A stretch of 64,000 nucleotides of DNA from Photobacterium jeanii. GTDB taxonomy: Bacteria > Pseudomonadota > Gammaproteobacteria > Enterobacterales > Vibrionaceae. Position 1 is the first letter of the stretch; each line of letters begins with the position of its first letter. The notes beneath the pieces are model-generated. The model was not told where the DNA came from. It worked only from the letters and a program-made list of their open reading frames with translations, and searched no databases. A program made the translations under genes and the position numbers. The stretch covers positions 620,001 to 684,000 of the forward strand of contig NZ_LVHF01000033.1 of NCBI RefSeq assembly GCF_001650345.1. The letters are read 5' to 3'. This document shows positions 44,953 through 54,768 of the stretch, piece after piece.

Positions 44953-47103
44953 ATGGAAAAAACAATTGTCGTCTGCCCCTATTGTGGCACTGGATGTAAG
45001 CTCCATTTATTAACGGAGAACGGCAAAGTCGTAGGAGCGGAAGCAGCGCAAGGGCGCACCAATGAAGGTGAACTTTGCCTTAAAGGTTACTATGGTTGGG
45101 ACTTCTTAAATGATACCAACTTGCTAACCCCACGCTTGAAAAGCCCGATGATCCGTCGTCATAAAGACGCTGATCTTGAAGCGGTATCGTGGGATGAGGC
45201 TATTAGCTTCGCCAGTGAAAAACTGCTAAGCATCAAAAAAGAATTTGGTCCTGATGCCATCATGACCACAGGCTCAGCGCGTGGGCCGGGTAACGAAGCA
45301 AACTTCGTGATGCAGAAATTCGCACGTGCCGTTATCGGCACCAATAATGTCGACCACTGCGCGCGGGTTTGACACGCTCCATCTGTCTCCGGTCTGGAGG
45401 CTACCGTCGGTAATGGCGCAATGAGCAACGCAATTACTGAGATCCAAGATACAAAATGCTTACTCGTGTTTGGTTACAACGCGGCAGATTCACATCCTGT
45501 TGTAGCGAAACATATTCTTAAAGCCCGAGCTAATGGTGCCAAAGTGATTGTTTGTGACCCACGTATGGTCGAAACAGCACGTATTGCCGATCAATGGTTA
45601 CCACTGAAAAATGGCTCGAACATGGCATTGGTTAACGCGTTTGCCAATGTGTTAATTGAAGAAGGTTTATACAATCGCGAATACGTTGAGAAATACACTG
45701 AAGGTTTCGAGGCATATCGCGATAAAGTCGCTAAATACACACCTGAATACGTTGAATCTATTACAGGTTTGAAAGCGCAAGATATTCGTCTGGCGATGCG
45801 TACTTACGCTGCTGCACCTGAATCTATGATCCTATGGGGCATGGGTGTGACTCAGTTCGGTCAAGCGGTTGATGTGGTGAAAGGGCTAGCAAGTTTAGCT
45901 TTGATCACAGGTAACTTTGGTCGTCGTGGTGTGGGTGTAGGTCCGGTACGTGGTCAAAATAACGTACAAGGGACTTGTGACCTTGGTATGCTGCCAAACC
46001 GTTATCCTGGCTACCAAGATGTTGAAGACGAGAGCATTCGTTCGAAGTTCGAACACGCTTGGGGCGTTAAACTGCCAGCAAAACCGGGTTATCGCTTAAC
46101 TGAGTTAAACCACAAGGTAGAAGAAGGCAAATGTAAGGCGTTCTACATCTTTGGTGAAGATCCTGCACAAACCGAAGCTGACTTAGCGGCGATGCGTAAA
46201 ACGCTGCGTGCGATGGATTTGGTGATTGTTCAAGATATCTTCATGACCCAAACTGCTGAAATGGCTGACGTGATTTTCCCAGCAACCAGTTGGGGTGAAC
46301 ACGAAGGGGTTTATAGTAGTGCAGACCGTGGTTTCCAACGCTTCTATAAAGCGGTAAATCCACCGCCAAATGTGAAAGTTGACTGGGAAATCTTCAGCTT
46401 AATGGCAACAGCAATGGGCTACCCAATGTCGTATAACAACACCAAAGAAATTTGGGATGAAATGCGCTCATTGTGTCCGCAATTTGCTGGGGCAACCTAT
46501 GAAAAAATGGCTGGCCTGAAGAGTGTGCAATGGCCGTGTCCGACCGAAGATCATCCGGGAACGTCCTTCTTGTTTGAAGGCAATAAGTTCAAGACACCGA
46601 GTGGTAAAGGGCAGTTGTTTGCAACGGATTGGCGTGCACCACTAGAACAGCCTGACGAAGATTACCCGTTTGTACTGTCAACCGTGCGTGAAGTGGGTCA
46701 CTACTCCTGTCGTTCGATGACGGGGAACTGTAAAGCCCTACAAACCCTAGCGGATGAACCGGGTTATGTGCAGATCCACCCTGAAGATGCCAAAGCTCTA
46801 CACATTGGTGATGAGCAGCTGGTATGGGTATCGTCACGTCGTGGCAAGATCATCAGTCGTGCAGCGTTGAATGAGCGTGTAAACCGTGGTGTGGTTTATA
46901 TGACTTACCAATGGTGGATTGGAGCTTGTAACGAACTAACGATTGAGCATGTCGATCCTATTTCGAGCACCCCTGAATATAAATATTGTGCTGTTAACGT
47001 TGAGCAGATTGTTGATCAAAGTTGGGCAGAAAATTATGTGCAGGTGGAATACAGCAAGCTGAAATCCAAACTAAGGAGTGCGGCTTTAGCAACAGCTGAA
47101 TGA
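44953..47103 (+). CDS. fdhF: selenocysteine-containing formate dehydrogenase H
   Basis: The full gene reads through an in-frame TGA at 45370-45372. Translation on both sides joins in frame (CARV-U-HAPSV), with Sec at codon 140, the same position as in E. coli FdhF. The protein has 716 residues (E. coli 715). It holds the [4Fe-4S] motif CPYCGTGCKLH near the N-terminus and the bis-MGD-binding blocks (WGMGVTQF, PVRGQNNVQG). It oxidises formate to CO2 at a Mo active site. A conventional annotation would split it into two false genes. Confidence 0.97.
45370..45410 (+). promoter_or_regulatory. SECIS element of fdhF
   Basis: Directly after the UGA lies a hairpin with stem CTCC (45387-45390) and GGAG (45396-45399) around the loop GGTCT, the SelB-binding loop type seen in E. 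coli fdhF. It is placed where a bacterial SECIS should be, within 40 nt of the Sec codon. Confidence 0.85.
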
Positions 47104-47194
47104 TGTATTAGCGAAAACCTCAATGTTGGCAAAGTGACGATTGCCACATTGAGGTTATAGCGAAGAGTAGTGAAGCCAATAAAGAATAATGATA

Positions 47195-47208
47195 TTGAGC
47201 TGTATCAA
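47195..47208 (+). promoter_or_regulatory. FNR-type site ahead of fhlA
   Basis: TTGAG-CTGT-ATCAA differs from the FNR consensus at one base. It lies about 55-65 bp upstream of the fhlA start and could add anaerobic control. Confidence 0.4.
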
Positions 47209-47261
47209 TGTGCAACAAAGCGACTAGTGTAACCTCTTGATAATGTTGTTTGTATTGGATT

Positions 47262-49412
47262 ATGGATAGTATGCAGAGAACAAAGAGCGCGCCGTTAATT
47301 GAGACGATCTCTGCGAAGTGGGACGACGATTTTCAAGAGCTAGCTCAGATTTTATTAGCAGCTGAAGATATACCTGCATTTATTTTAAGTTTAAATAATG
47401 TGGGCTTTAACTTTGTGCCAATAAATCGAATTAATTTGATCCTTCACGATAATGAACATGAAGGTAACTCGTTAGTTTATGTGTCACCGGATGATGGCAA
47501 TCAACCAAAACTGATTGATGTAAACTATTGTCTGCCAGAGCATGATGATGGTGATAAAGAAGTTGTTAATTATTTAAGCGATGGTGAGTTCTTTTATGCT
47601 TACCCTGAGCTTATCGATAATGAAATTTACAAAGAACTGAAAATGTATTGTCAGTTCCCACTGACTACTTTTACGCAACATTATGGTGGGGTCGAGTTCA
47701 TTATTAATAAGCGCATCGTTTTTGATGACAATGTGCTGCAAAAGCTGAAACAACTGTCTTCTATTATTGCGTTTTCCTTAGAAGCGGTAATGGAGCGAAT
47801 GTGGTTAGTCGCACAAGAAAGTTTACCGCAAGGTAATCATGACGATAATAAAATCTTGGTTGATATTACCAACTCTGTGATCAGCCAAGTTGAAATAAAA
47901 GATTTAACCCGAACCTTATTTCGTCACGTAAAGAAGTATTTTGATATTGAGTGTTTTAGCTTGATGTCTTCGGAAAACACCACAGAGCGTTTTTGTTGTT
48001 ACGATGCGAATAATGCAGAATCTAAAGCAATTAAATGCATTGTTCAACATACGCAATTTGAAGATACGCCGGCTTCATGCGTGTTAGAAACTATGCAGCC
48101 ATTTATCTTTAATAAAGATGATTTACCACGCTTGAGTCGTGAATATAAAGAATGTAGCAAGTTGATCCCTCATAACTTGCAATCGGCATGCATTCTACCT
48201 TTGGTGTTTAGAAACAAAGTGATGGGGGCGATGAAGCTCGTCCATCGTGATAAAGACTATTTTGCGAACTGCAATTTACCTTTGTTCCATCAAATTGCAG
48301 CACGCGCTGCGATGGCGTTATCCAACTTCAAAAGTAGCCAAGAAGTGCGTTCGTTGGCGCGAGTGAGTGACGTTATCAAAGTTAATGATGACGAGCCAAA
48401 ACATGAAGTGTTTAACGACATCATTAGTCAAAGCAGCGTAATGAATGATGTGTTACAAAAAGTGCTGATGGTGGCAGACAGTGACTGTACGGTACTCATT
48501 TTAGGAGAGACGGGGACAGGTAAAGAGCTGATTGCGAAAGCGGTACATCAGCTTAGTCATCGTAACAGCCATGATATGGTGAAGATGAACTGCTCTGCGG
48601 TGCCGTCTGGGTTGTTTGAAAGTGATTTGTTTGGTCATGAAAAAGGGGCGTTTACTGGTGCGTTAACCAATCGTATTGGTCGCTTTGAACGGGCCAACAA
48701 AGGGTCACTGTTTTTAGATGAAGTCGGTGACATGCCGATTGACTTGCAACCTAAGGTATTACGGGTTTTGCAGGAAAAAGAAGTGGAGCGAATTGGGCGC
48801 CATGAGTTGATCCCTGTTGACGTGCGGATCATTGCCGCAACTAACTGTGATTTATTGGAAATGGTCAGAAATAAAGAATTCCGCAGCGATCTTTATTACC
48901 GTCTAAACGTTTTTCCAATTTTGTTACCACCACTGCGAGAGCGAAGGGAAGATATTCCATTACTCGCCAAACACTTTACTCGAGAGTTGGCGAAGCAAAT
49001 GAATAAGAATATCACCAGTATTCCGGCTGAAACGGTGAGGCTTTTATCGCTTCTACCTTGGCCTGGTAATATTCGTGAATTACGAAATGTGATTGAAAGA
49101 GCAGTTGTTATAACTCGTGGTAGCGTACTTAATTTACCTGCGGAGGAATTACGGGCGTTATTACCAACGGAAGAGCCAATAAGTGCTTCGCCTGACATCG
49201 ATAGTGTTTTTGACGTGGAGGAGAAAATAGAAACGCCCACCACTGTTAAAGACATAGAGCGAGAGCGCATTATTCAGGTGTTAAAAGAAACAAACGGTAT
49301 TGTTGCTGGGCCAAAAGGAGCGGCAGTACGACTTGGATTAAAAAGAACGACATTATTATCGCGTATGCAGCGTTTAGGTATATCGTCAAAGTCGTTTGCA
49401 ACGAACGGATAA
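47262..49412 (+). CDS. fhlA: FhlA, formate-responsive sigma-54 activator
   Basis: The protein of about 716 residues has an N-terminal GAF-containing sensor region, a second GAF-like region (about 220-360) and the AAA+ domain with Walker A GETGTGKE, the sigma-54 contact GAFTGA and Walker B GSLFLDEVGDM. The C-terminal Fis-type HTH follows (GPKGAAVRLGLKRTTLLSRM). E. coli FhlA binds formate directly and activates hyc, hyp and fdhF. ATG 47262 is preferred; TTG 47250 and ATG 47271 are in frame. Confidence 0.93.
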   Translation: MDSMQRTKSAPLIETISAKWDDDFQELAQILLAAEDIPAFILSLNNVGFNFVPINRINLILHDNEHEGNSLVYVSPDDGNQPKLIDVNYCLPEHDDGDKEVVNYLSDGEFFYAYPELIDNEIYKELKMYCQFPLTTFTQHYGGVEFIINKRIVFDDNVLQKLKQLSSIIAFSLEAVMERMWLVAQESLPQGNHDDNKILVDITNSVISQVEIKDLTRTLFRHVKKYFDIECFSLMSSENTTERFCCYDANNAESKAIKCIVQHTQFEDTPASCVLETMQPFIFNKDDLPRLSREYKECSKLIPHNLQSACILPLVFRNKVMGAMKLVHRDKDYFANCNLPLFHQIAARAAMALSNFKSSQEVRSLARVSDVIKVNDDEPKHEVFNDIISQSSVMNDVLQKVLMVADSDCTVLILGETGTGKELIAKAVHQLSHRNSHDMVKMNCSAVPSGLFESDLFGHEKGAFTGALTNRIGRFERANKGSLFLDEVGDMPIDLQPKVLRVLQEKEVERIGRHELIPVDVRIIAATNCDLLEMVRNKEFRSDLYYRLNVFPILLPPLRERREDIPLLAKHFTRELAKQMNKNITSIPAETVRLLSLLPWPGNIRELRNVIERAVVITRGSVLNLPAEELRALLPTEEPISASPDIDSVFDVEEKIETPTTVKDIERERIIQVLKETNGIVAGPKGAAVRLGLKRTTLLSRMQRLGISSKSFATNG

Positions 49413-49531
49413 TTAAAAGCAGATAAATTCAGTAATCAATTTTATTTAATTCTTCTTCTCATTATCTCAATCTAATTTGCTTATTGATTAAGTGAATTAG
49501 GTTGAGGTTAGATAAGCCAGGACGGTTTATT

Positions 49532-50359
49532 ATGCATGATGTCTTGCAAGATGATGTCAGCACGCATGTGTATGACACGCATAAAGTATTTCGTTTTCGT
49601 AAAAATGCCTTTGAAAAAGATGACCTCGATAATTTGGCATCGGAATCAGCCGTGGCATTGGTTTATAACGGAATCGCACACACAGTATTAATGTGTTCTG
49701 CCACCGAGTTGGAATATTTAGCGATTGGTTTTTCGTTATCGGAAGGCATTATTCAGCACTATCGTGATATTCACGATATCGAGGTTGTTTATACCGAAAA
49801 AGGTATCGAACTACATATTGAGTTATGTAATCGCTGTTTCGAGCAACTAAAGCATGTTCGTCGCACTATGGCAGGGCGAACAGGGTGTGGTATTTGCGGA
49901 ACAGAGCAACTCGATCAAGTCGTGCGTCCGTTATCCACCTTGGGTAATCAGCTCACTATGGATATCGCGACTTTTGATCATGCCCTTCAACAGCTCAAGC
50001 AACATCAACGTTTGAACCGATTAACGGGGGCAACTCATGCGGCGGCGTATATCTCGCAGCAAGGGGAGATCGTGGTGATCCAAGAAGATATTGGTCGTCA
50101 TATCGCGTTGGATAAATTGATTGGTTATATCGTTAAACATCGCTTAACAGGCGGCGCTATTTTGGTGACCAGTCGCGCCAGCTTTGAAATGGTGCAAAAA
50201 GCCGTGATAGCTGGCGTAGAGATTTTATTTGCGATATCAGCTGCCACCATGATGGCGGTCGAACTCGCGCAACAAGCGAATTTAACCTTAGTGGGGTTCT
50301 GTCGTCCGGGAAGGGCGGATGTGTACACCCATCCGGAACGTGTCACTTGTCATCTTTAA
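49532..50359 (+). CDS. fdhD: FdhD sulfurtransferase for formate dehydrogenase
   Basis: The protein has the FdhD CGICG motif (TGCGICGTEQ), whose cysteines transfer sulfur from IscS to the molybdenum cofactor of FdhF. Other family blocks are AIGFSLSEGII, GATHAAAYIS and EDIGRHIALDKLIG. ATG 49532 is preferred because AGGACGG lies upstream; the longer frame starts at TTG 49502. It sits after fhlA. Confidence 0.95.
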   Translation: MHDVLQDDVSTHVYDTHKVFRFRKNAFEKDDLDNLASESAVALVYNGIAHTVLMCSATELEYLAIGFSLSEGIIQHYRDIHDIEVVYTEKGIELHIELCNRCFEQLKHVRRTMAGRTGCGICGTEQLDQVVRPLSTLGNQLTMDIATFDHALQQLKQHQRLNRLTGATHAAAYISQQGEIVVIQEDIGRHIALDKLIGYIVKHRLTGGAILVTSRASFEMVQKAVIAGVEILFAISAATMMAVELAQQANLTLVGFCRPGRADVYTHPERVTCHL

Positions 50360-50405
50360 TTTGCTTTTTTCCTTATTCTAAATTTAACAATGCATAGGTA
50401 TTGAA

Positions 50406-50984
50406 ATGAAAAAATTCCATTTAACACTGGTTACGTTAGCCGCTTTACTTGCATCACCGATAGCATCGGCACACGTAGGCATTCACGGTTTGCATAATTC
50501 ATTTTATGAAGGCTTTCTACATCCTTTCTTAGGTTTAGACCACCTTGTTATGTTGCTAGCAATGGGCTTTATCGCTCGCCAAGCCAATAGCGTGAAAAAA
50601 GGCTACATGCTAATGGCATCGGTATTGGGCTTTATGTTTGCAGGTGTATTGCTGGGTGAGCTAAGTGGTGCCATTACTGGCATGGAAACCTTGATTTTGG
50701 GTTCTGTATTTGTTGTTGCAGCAACGATGTGGAAACTAAAAGACAAAGAAGTGAATGTAGCAAATACGGTATTACTCGCCTTATCTGCAACCTTAGTATT
50801 ATTCCACGGTTGGGCTCATGGCGCAGAACTAGGTGGTGCAGAATTAATTGAGTTCGCACCGGGTATGCTATTGGCTTCTTCGATTATCGTAACTATTGGT
50901 TATCAAATCGCGCAGTTTATTCCAACACGCGTGATGGCTCCTGTCGTTGCCGTAAGCGGTGCGTGTTTAGCTCTGTTGAGTTAG
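50406..50984 (+). CDS. HupE/UreJ-family metal (nickel) permease
   Basis: The 192-residue protein has a signal peptide ending in ASA, then AHVG and HPFLGLDHLVMLLAMG, the HX5DH motif of HupE/UreJ. There are about six membrane helices and a second His-rich block (FHGWAHGAEL). HupE homologues import nickel, which suits the adjacent hydrogenase genes, though cobalt cannot be excluded. It closes the FHL locus. Confidence 0.88.
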   Translation: MKKFHLTLVTLAALLASPIASAHVGIHGLHNSFYEGFLHPFLGLDHLVMLLAMGFIARQANSVKKGYMLMASVLGFMFAGVLLGELSGAITGMETLILGSVFVVAATMWKLKDKEVNVANTVLLALSATLVLFHGWAHGAELGGAELIEFAPGMLLASSIIVTIGYQIAQFIPTRVMAPVVAVSGACLALLS

Positions 50985-51026
50985 GCGATAGTGCTCTAAG
51001 TTAGCCTTAAAATAGAACGCTTTAGA

Positions 51027-51053
51027 AGCCAGCATGACAATGCTGGCTTTTTT
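51027..51053 (+). terminator. terminator after the hupE-like gene
   Basis: AGCCAGCAT / ATGCTGGCT with a 4-nt loop is followed by a T-run (51048-51053). It marks the right end of the FHL locus. Confidence 0.85.
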
Positions 51054-51386
51054 GTGCGCTGAGTATAGCCTTGAGCTAAAAGGTGACAGTCTGCTACGGT
51101 CCCATTGCATTCTTTATAAGTGTTGTATGTGAAAGTGCGTATTATATTTGTATGTCTATCCTATAAATTGGTTTTGCAATCTATTTAATCAAGTTTGGGA
51201 GTCATGTCTTTACTTTTATTTTTGTTTCTTAAATTTGAGTTTATAAGTTCGAAGTGTCCCGAGCTTTTTTTAATGCTTTGTTTAAATTCAACTTCATTTA
51301 ATTGATTATATTGTTTAGAGATAAACTACATTAAATTAACTTGATTTGTCTGCTGATTATTTATGTTGGTAGGGGTTTATATACGC
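51054..51386. other. AT-rich non-coding lead-in to the peptide cluster
   Basis: About 330 bp with no supported gene. Composition is clearly more AT-rich than the FHL genes to the left, and this likely holds the promoter of the downstream cluster. No Fur box or sigma-54 element is seen. Confidence 0.5.
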
Positions 51387-51893
51387 ATGTTAATAAGTGA
51401 CGATATGAAAATAGATGGAGATATACCAACAATTCATGATTGGAATTCTATCATCCTTGAAACGACGGAACGAAAGATTTTTTTTGAACCAAGGCAGGCA
51501 CTATTAGGTGACTTGTGTTATGTCTACGCGAAAAATGAAAAAAGAAAGAAAATCACAGTTGGGTCATTTTATCATTGGATGATACCTGCCATTAATCATG
51601 AACAAATTAAGCTTTTTCAGGGTGAGTTTGAAAGAAGTGCAAGCGGCTATGCCTGCTGGGCTTGGGTGAGTGATAAAACGCTAAATGAATACTTAACTGA
51701 TCCAGCCTTTGTTCCCCATCCATCACAGTGGAATGAAGGTCCAAATCTAATTGTTTTTGATGTGTGTTTACCGTATCCGGAAAAAACGTTTTTAAAGAAA
51801 TTAATCAGAATAAGTAGAGCGCTGAAAAAGGCGGGAGTAAAAAGTCTTTACTACCGTGAACCGGGCAGCTCTGAGCCAGTATATAGTTGGTAG
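51387..51893 (+). CDS. HlyC-like toxin-activating acyltransferase
   Basis: The 168-residue protein follows the HlyC/CyaC lysine-acyltransferase pattern: LLGDLCYVYAKN, then WMIPAINHEQIKLF and YACWAWVSDKTLNEYL, which mirror LGKIAWLWMNS, ILPAIENGQYLLL and IAYCSWANLT of HlyC. The HlyC catalytic His aligns with an Arg (NEKRK), so catalysis may differ or be lost. Class IIb microcin clusters (MceI/MchD type) carry HlyC-like proteins, so a peptide-modifying role is likely. The start is uncertain: ATGs at 51363, 51387 and 51405 are in frame. Confidence 0.75.
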   Translation: MLISDDMKIDGDIPTIHDWNSIILETTERKIFFEPRQALLGDLCYVYAKNEKRKKITVGSFYHWMIPAINHEQIKLFQGEFERSASGYACWAWVSDKTLNEYLTDPAFVPHPSQWNEGPNLIVFDVCLPYPEKTFLKKLIRISRALKKAGVKSLYYREPGSSEPVYSW

Positions 51894-51899
51894 ACAAGT

Positions 51900-53282
51900 A
51901 TGAATAAAAACATTCTTATGACTCATGATGTTCCAAATCACGACAATACCGTGCTTTATGGTAATAGCCTACCGGAAAACAGTTTTGTTTCTTACCCTGC
52001 ATTTAAAGTTAAAAATCCACAAATAGCTTGGATAAACAACAATTGGCTTGAAGAGCGAGGCATGGATGTAGAGAAGGCAGAGCAGCTTATTTTAGATAAC
52101 TATGCCTATGTTAGCCGTGGGTATGCCGATGATGCTGAATTGGATCTGACCGACAGTAAAACATTTATTGCTGATCGTTACGGAAATACTGGAGATGCAG
52201 GTAACGGTGGCAGTGCTCGTTGCGGACTCAATGGGGAATTGCAGATCAAAGGGAATGGCGTTAACCCGCTAGTCGCTGTAAACGTTGATGAAGGGCACTC
52301 TTCAGGTAAGTTGCCGTTGAGCGAGGCGATCAGTGAAGCGTTATGGAGTGAACTTTGCCATCAGGAATTGCCTTATGGGGCCTTAAGAATTATTGCTGTG
52401 ATTCGAACACCGCAGACGATAACTGGCGAGAATACTTTTGGTGATGAAGTTGAACAGCCTTGTTCCATCATGGTTCGAGAAGTCGCCACGCGACCCGCTC
52501 ACTTTGAACCAGCGCTCAATTTTTGGCCTCGCCAAGGCTATGCACGCTTGCGTGATGCGACGCATAAGTATGTTGAATCCGCAGTGAAGTTACTGGAAAG
52601 TAACGAGCGTAAAAAGAGCGGCAGTGGCACTCCTGTATATGATGTGGTGGAGCGATTTGTCACCCGCTTTGCTACTCAGATTGCCGTGAGTCGAATTAAA
52701 GGGATGCCTCATGGTTCGCTGACCAGCTCTAATATTGCTCTAGATGGGCGTTTTTTGGATTTAGGAACGGTATCTGGGATTGGTGATTTTTCCAATGTGT
52801 TACTGACTTCAGGCCTTGGCGCTACCTGGGATGATCATCTTGGGGTTAATGAGTGGTTGGAAACGTTTTTCTATCATTTGAATAGACACAGTGAGTCCGG
52901 ACTGAATGGCGAGCAGCAAAAGTCGTTGTTGGATAAATTCAACCAGACACTGGAAGAACAGGAAAATCGTTATACAGCTCTGGAGTGTGGCATTTCGGAA
53001 CAGGTTCCTAAATTACTTGAAATTGGCAGGAAAATTAAGCAGGAATTGCGAAAAGATAAATGGCATGTTTCTCGTCTTGCCGATTGTGATTTTAACAAGC
53101 AACGTTTTTTTTCTGATGTGAAATCTGCACTTGAACTTGTTGGATATCCAGATGTAAAGCCTAATTTCAAATATAGAGATATCAAATATTCCAGATTTAC
53201 TATATTTGCTGATCCATGTTTGCAAGGCCATTGTGGTACTAAAAAAGAAATTAGTGATTTTATTTCTAAGTATTTAAATTAA
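51900..53282 (+). CDS. SelO-like pseudokinase / AMP-transferase
   Basis: The 460-residue protein resembles SelO/YdiU. Visible elements are LQIKGNGVNPLV (Lys117 as nucleotide-binding Lys), the helix SEAISEALWSELCH (Glu151) and HGSLTSSNIALDGRFLDLG, which holds Asn278 and Asp287 with the nine-residue spacing of the SelO metal-binding pair. SelO proteins transfer AMP rather than phosphate. Six bp separate it from the HlyC-like gene, and class IIb microcin clusters also pair a HlyC-like protein with a larger partner. The role here is inferred: AMP activation or modification of the peptide. I cannot test homology to MceJ. Confidence 0.7.
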   Translation: MNKNILMTHDVPNHDNTVLYGNSLPENSFVSYPAFKVKNPQIAWINNNWLEERGMDVEKAEQLILDNYAYVSRGYADDAELDLTDSKTFIADRYGNTGDAGNGGSARCGLNGELQIKGNGVNPLVAVNVDEGHSSGKLPLSEAISEALWSELCHQELPYGALRIIAVIRTPQTITGENTFGDEVEQPCSIMVREVATRPAHFEPALNFWPRQGYARLRDATHKYVESAVKLLESNERKKSGSGTPVYDVVERFVTRFATQIAVSRIKGMPHGSLTSSNIALDGRFLDLGTVSGIGDFSNVLLTSGLGATWDDHLGVNEWLETFFYHLNRHSESGLNGEQQKSLLDKFNQTLEEQENRYTALECGISEQVPKLLEIGRKIKQELRKDKWHVSRLADCDFNKQRFFSDVKSALELVGYPDVKPNFKYRDIKYSRFTIFADPCLQGHCGTKKEISDFISKYLN

Positions 53283-53304
53283 ATATCATTAGCAGGCTAG
53301 TGAA

Positions 53305-54477
53305 ATGGAAGAATTATCAATAATAATTGCAGCTCCTCTTTTGGTGGAACTTTGTTGTGTCATGGTGTTAATGGCAATATTTCTATTTCGTTGGAAGCCA
53401 GAGACTATTAATGATGACTTACCTCTAGTTACAGTATTTGTGCCTTTTTATAATGAAGATAAAGCGCTTCTATTGACGGCTCTAGATAAAATAGATCAAC
53501 AAGAGTATTCATCCAGACTTCAGGTTTTGATTATCGATGATGGTTCTACAAATGATACGCCTGATTATGTTTATCAATGGTTGCAGCAAGAAAGAAAGCA
53601 GAGCTACGTAATTTTGAATAAACCGGAAAATACCGGAAGAAAGGGAGCTGCGCTTGATTTTGCATTAGAGCAGCAGGTCGCCACAGGCGAAATATATATT
53701 GTGGTGGATAGTGATACTTTTATTGAGCCAGGTGGGATTCTCGCTCTGGCTAATAAAATATGGAGCCATCCAGGTTATGCTGCAGTTTGTGGCTATGTTG
53801 TGCCCAAAAATCGGGAAAGTAACCTGTTATGTAAGTCTCAGTTTTATGAGCATATAGGGGTGCACGGAGCCCTAAGAACTTCTCAGGATCAGCTTGGTGT
53901 CGTTCCGGTTCTGGCTGGAGCTTTTGTTGCACATCGTGCCAGTGCCGTACGTGAGTTAGGTGGATGGAGCGAGTGGCTAGTCGAAGATATTTCTTGGTGC
54001 TGGAAAGCACTGGCTCACCGTTACAGAACGGGTTATACAGCTCAGGCTATTGCAACAACACAATGTCCGGAGAACAACGATGCATTGTTTCGTCAGCGCC
54101 GACGCTGGTCACGTGGCCGTGTTGAAGCATTTTGGGAGACTTGGAAAGTGTCTCCTGCTATGGGGGCGATGTCGTTGCCTTGGTTTCTGATCTCAGCGAC
54201 TGAGTTCTTATTCCCTCCTATTTTTATTGCTATGCCGTTGTTTGCCGTATTCGATATGTGGCTACCTTTTAGTGTAATGGCGATAGCGCTGCTTGTTGAA
54301 TCGATATTTATATTCTTCTTTATTGCAAAAACCGGCAATGCCCACAACCTTACTCGCGTTGAAATGGCGATGTTACCGCTATTTACTCATTTACTGCGCT
54401 TTATTACTTGGATTCCCAATATTCTCGGCTATCTGGATGAGATCACTGGCAAGGATAAGAAGTGGCTGACCCGATAA
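53305..54477 (+). CDS. GT2-family processive-type glycosyltransferase
   Basis: The 390-residue protein has an N-terminal membrane helix (about 5-28), a GT2 catalytic domain with VTVFVPFYNE, DDGS, DSD, VED and the QRRRW motif (about 50-285), and three C-terminal helices. This is the architecture of polysaccharide synthases such as NodC or PgaC, with the active site facing the cytosol. It is out of place in a small-peptide cluster: it may glycosylate the peptide or a lipid carrier. Confidence 0.83.
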   Translation: MEELSIIIAAPLLVELCCVMVLMAIFLFRWKPETINDDLPLVTVFVPFYNEDKALLLTALDKIDQQEYSSRLQVLIIDDGSTNDTPDYVYQWLQQERKQSYVILNKPENTGRKGAALDFALEQQVATGEIYIVVDSDTFIEPGGILALANKIWSHPGYAAVCGYVVPKNRESNLLCKSQFYEHIGVHGALRTSQDQLGVVPVLAGAFVAHRASAVRELGGWSEWLVEDISWCWKALAHRYRTGYTAQAIATTQCPENNDALFRQRRRWSRGRVEAFWETWKVSPAMGAMSLPWFLISATEFLFPPIFIAMPLFAVFDMWLPFSVMAIALLVESIFIFFFIAKTGNAHNLTRVEMAMLPLFTHLLRFITWIPNILGYLDEITGKDKKWLTR

Positions 54478-54581
54478 CGTTTTGCTGCTGCAGGTCTTTT
54501 TTCAAAGAATTAGGCTAATTACAGTCTAGAGTCGGCAGTGCATTATGGCTGCCAAAGTATTAACGATATAAGGAAATTATC

Positions 54582-54752
54582 ATGTTTGAATTAACTGAAG
54601 AGCAAATCAATTTGGTATCAGGTGCGGCATCAGAAGAGAACCGTCCAACAAATCCGGGAGGTAATACTAACCCTGGTGGTAATGAAGAAAACCGTCCACC
54701 ACGTCCGCCACATCAACGTCCTCCATATGTTGGTGAAGAAAGCCGTTACTAA
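54582..54752 (+). CDS. precursor peptide 1 (56 aa)
   Basis: The short gene has AAGGAAATTATC ahead of its ATG. The leader MFELTEEQINLVSGA has the double-glycine type of class II bacteriocins, with the cleavage site expected after GA (residues 14-15). The 41-residue core is Pro/Asn/Arg-rich. EE motifs at residues 18, 35 and 52 are exactly 17 apart (EEN, EEN, EES), and it ends SRY. It has no Cys. It is followed by two similar genes and the exporter. Confidence 0.85.
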   Translation: MFELTEEQINLVSGAASEENRPTNPGGNTNPGGNEENRPPRPPHQRPPYVGEESRY

Positions 54753-54768
54753 AAAGAAGGAAAGCCCC

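Noticed and set aside
44908..45372. A short formate dehydrogenase fragment ending at TGA, with a second gene from 45421
   Set aside because: They join in frame through a selenocysteine codon with a SECIS-type hairpin, so this is one gene.
51204..51305. 33-codon hydrophobic frame that might be an immunity peptide
   Set aside because: The GGGAG ahead is only about 2 bp from the ATG and the frame lies in AT-rich sequence where chance hydrophobic frames are common.
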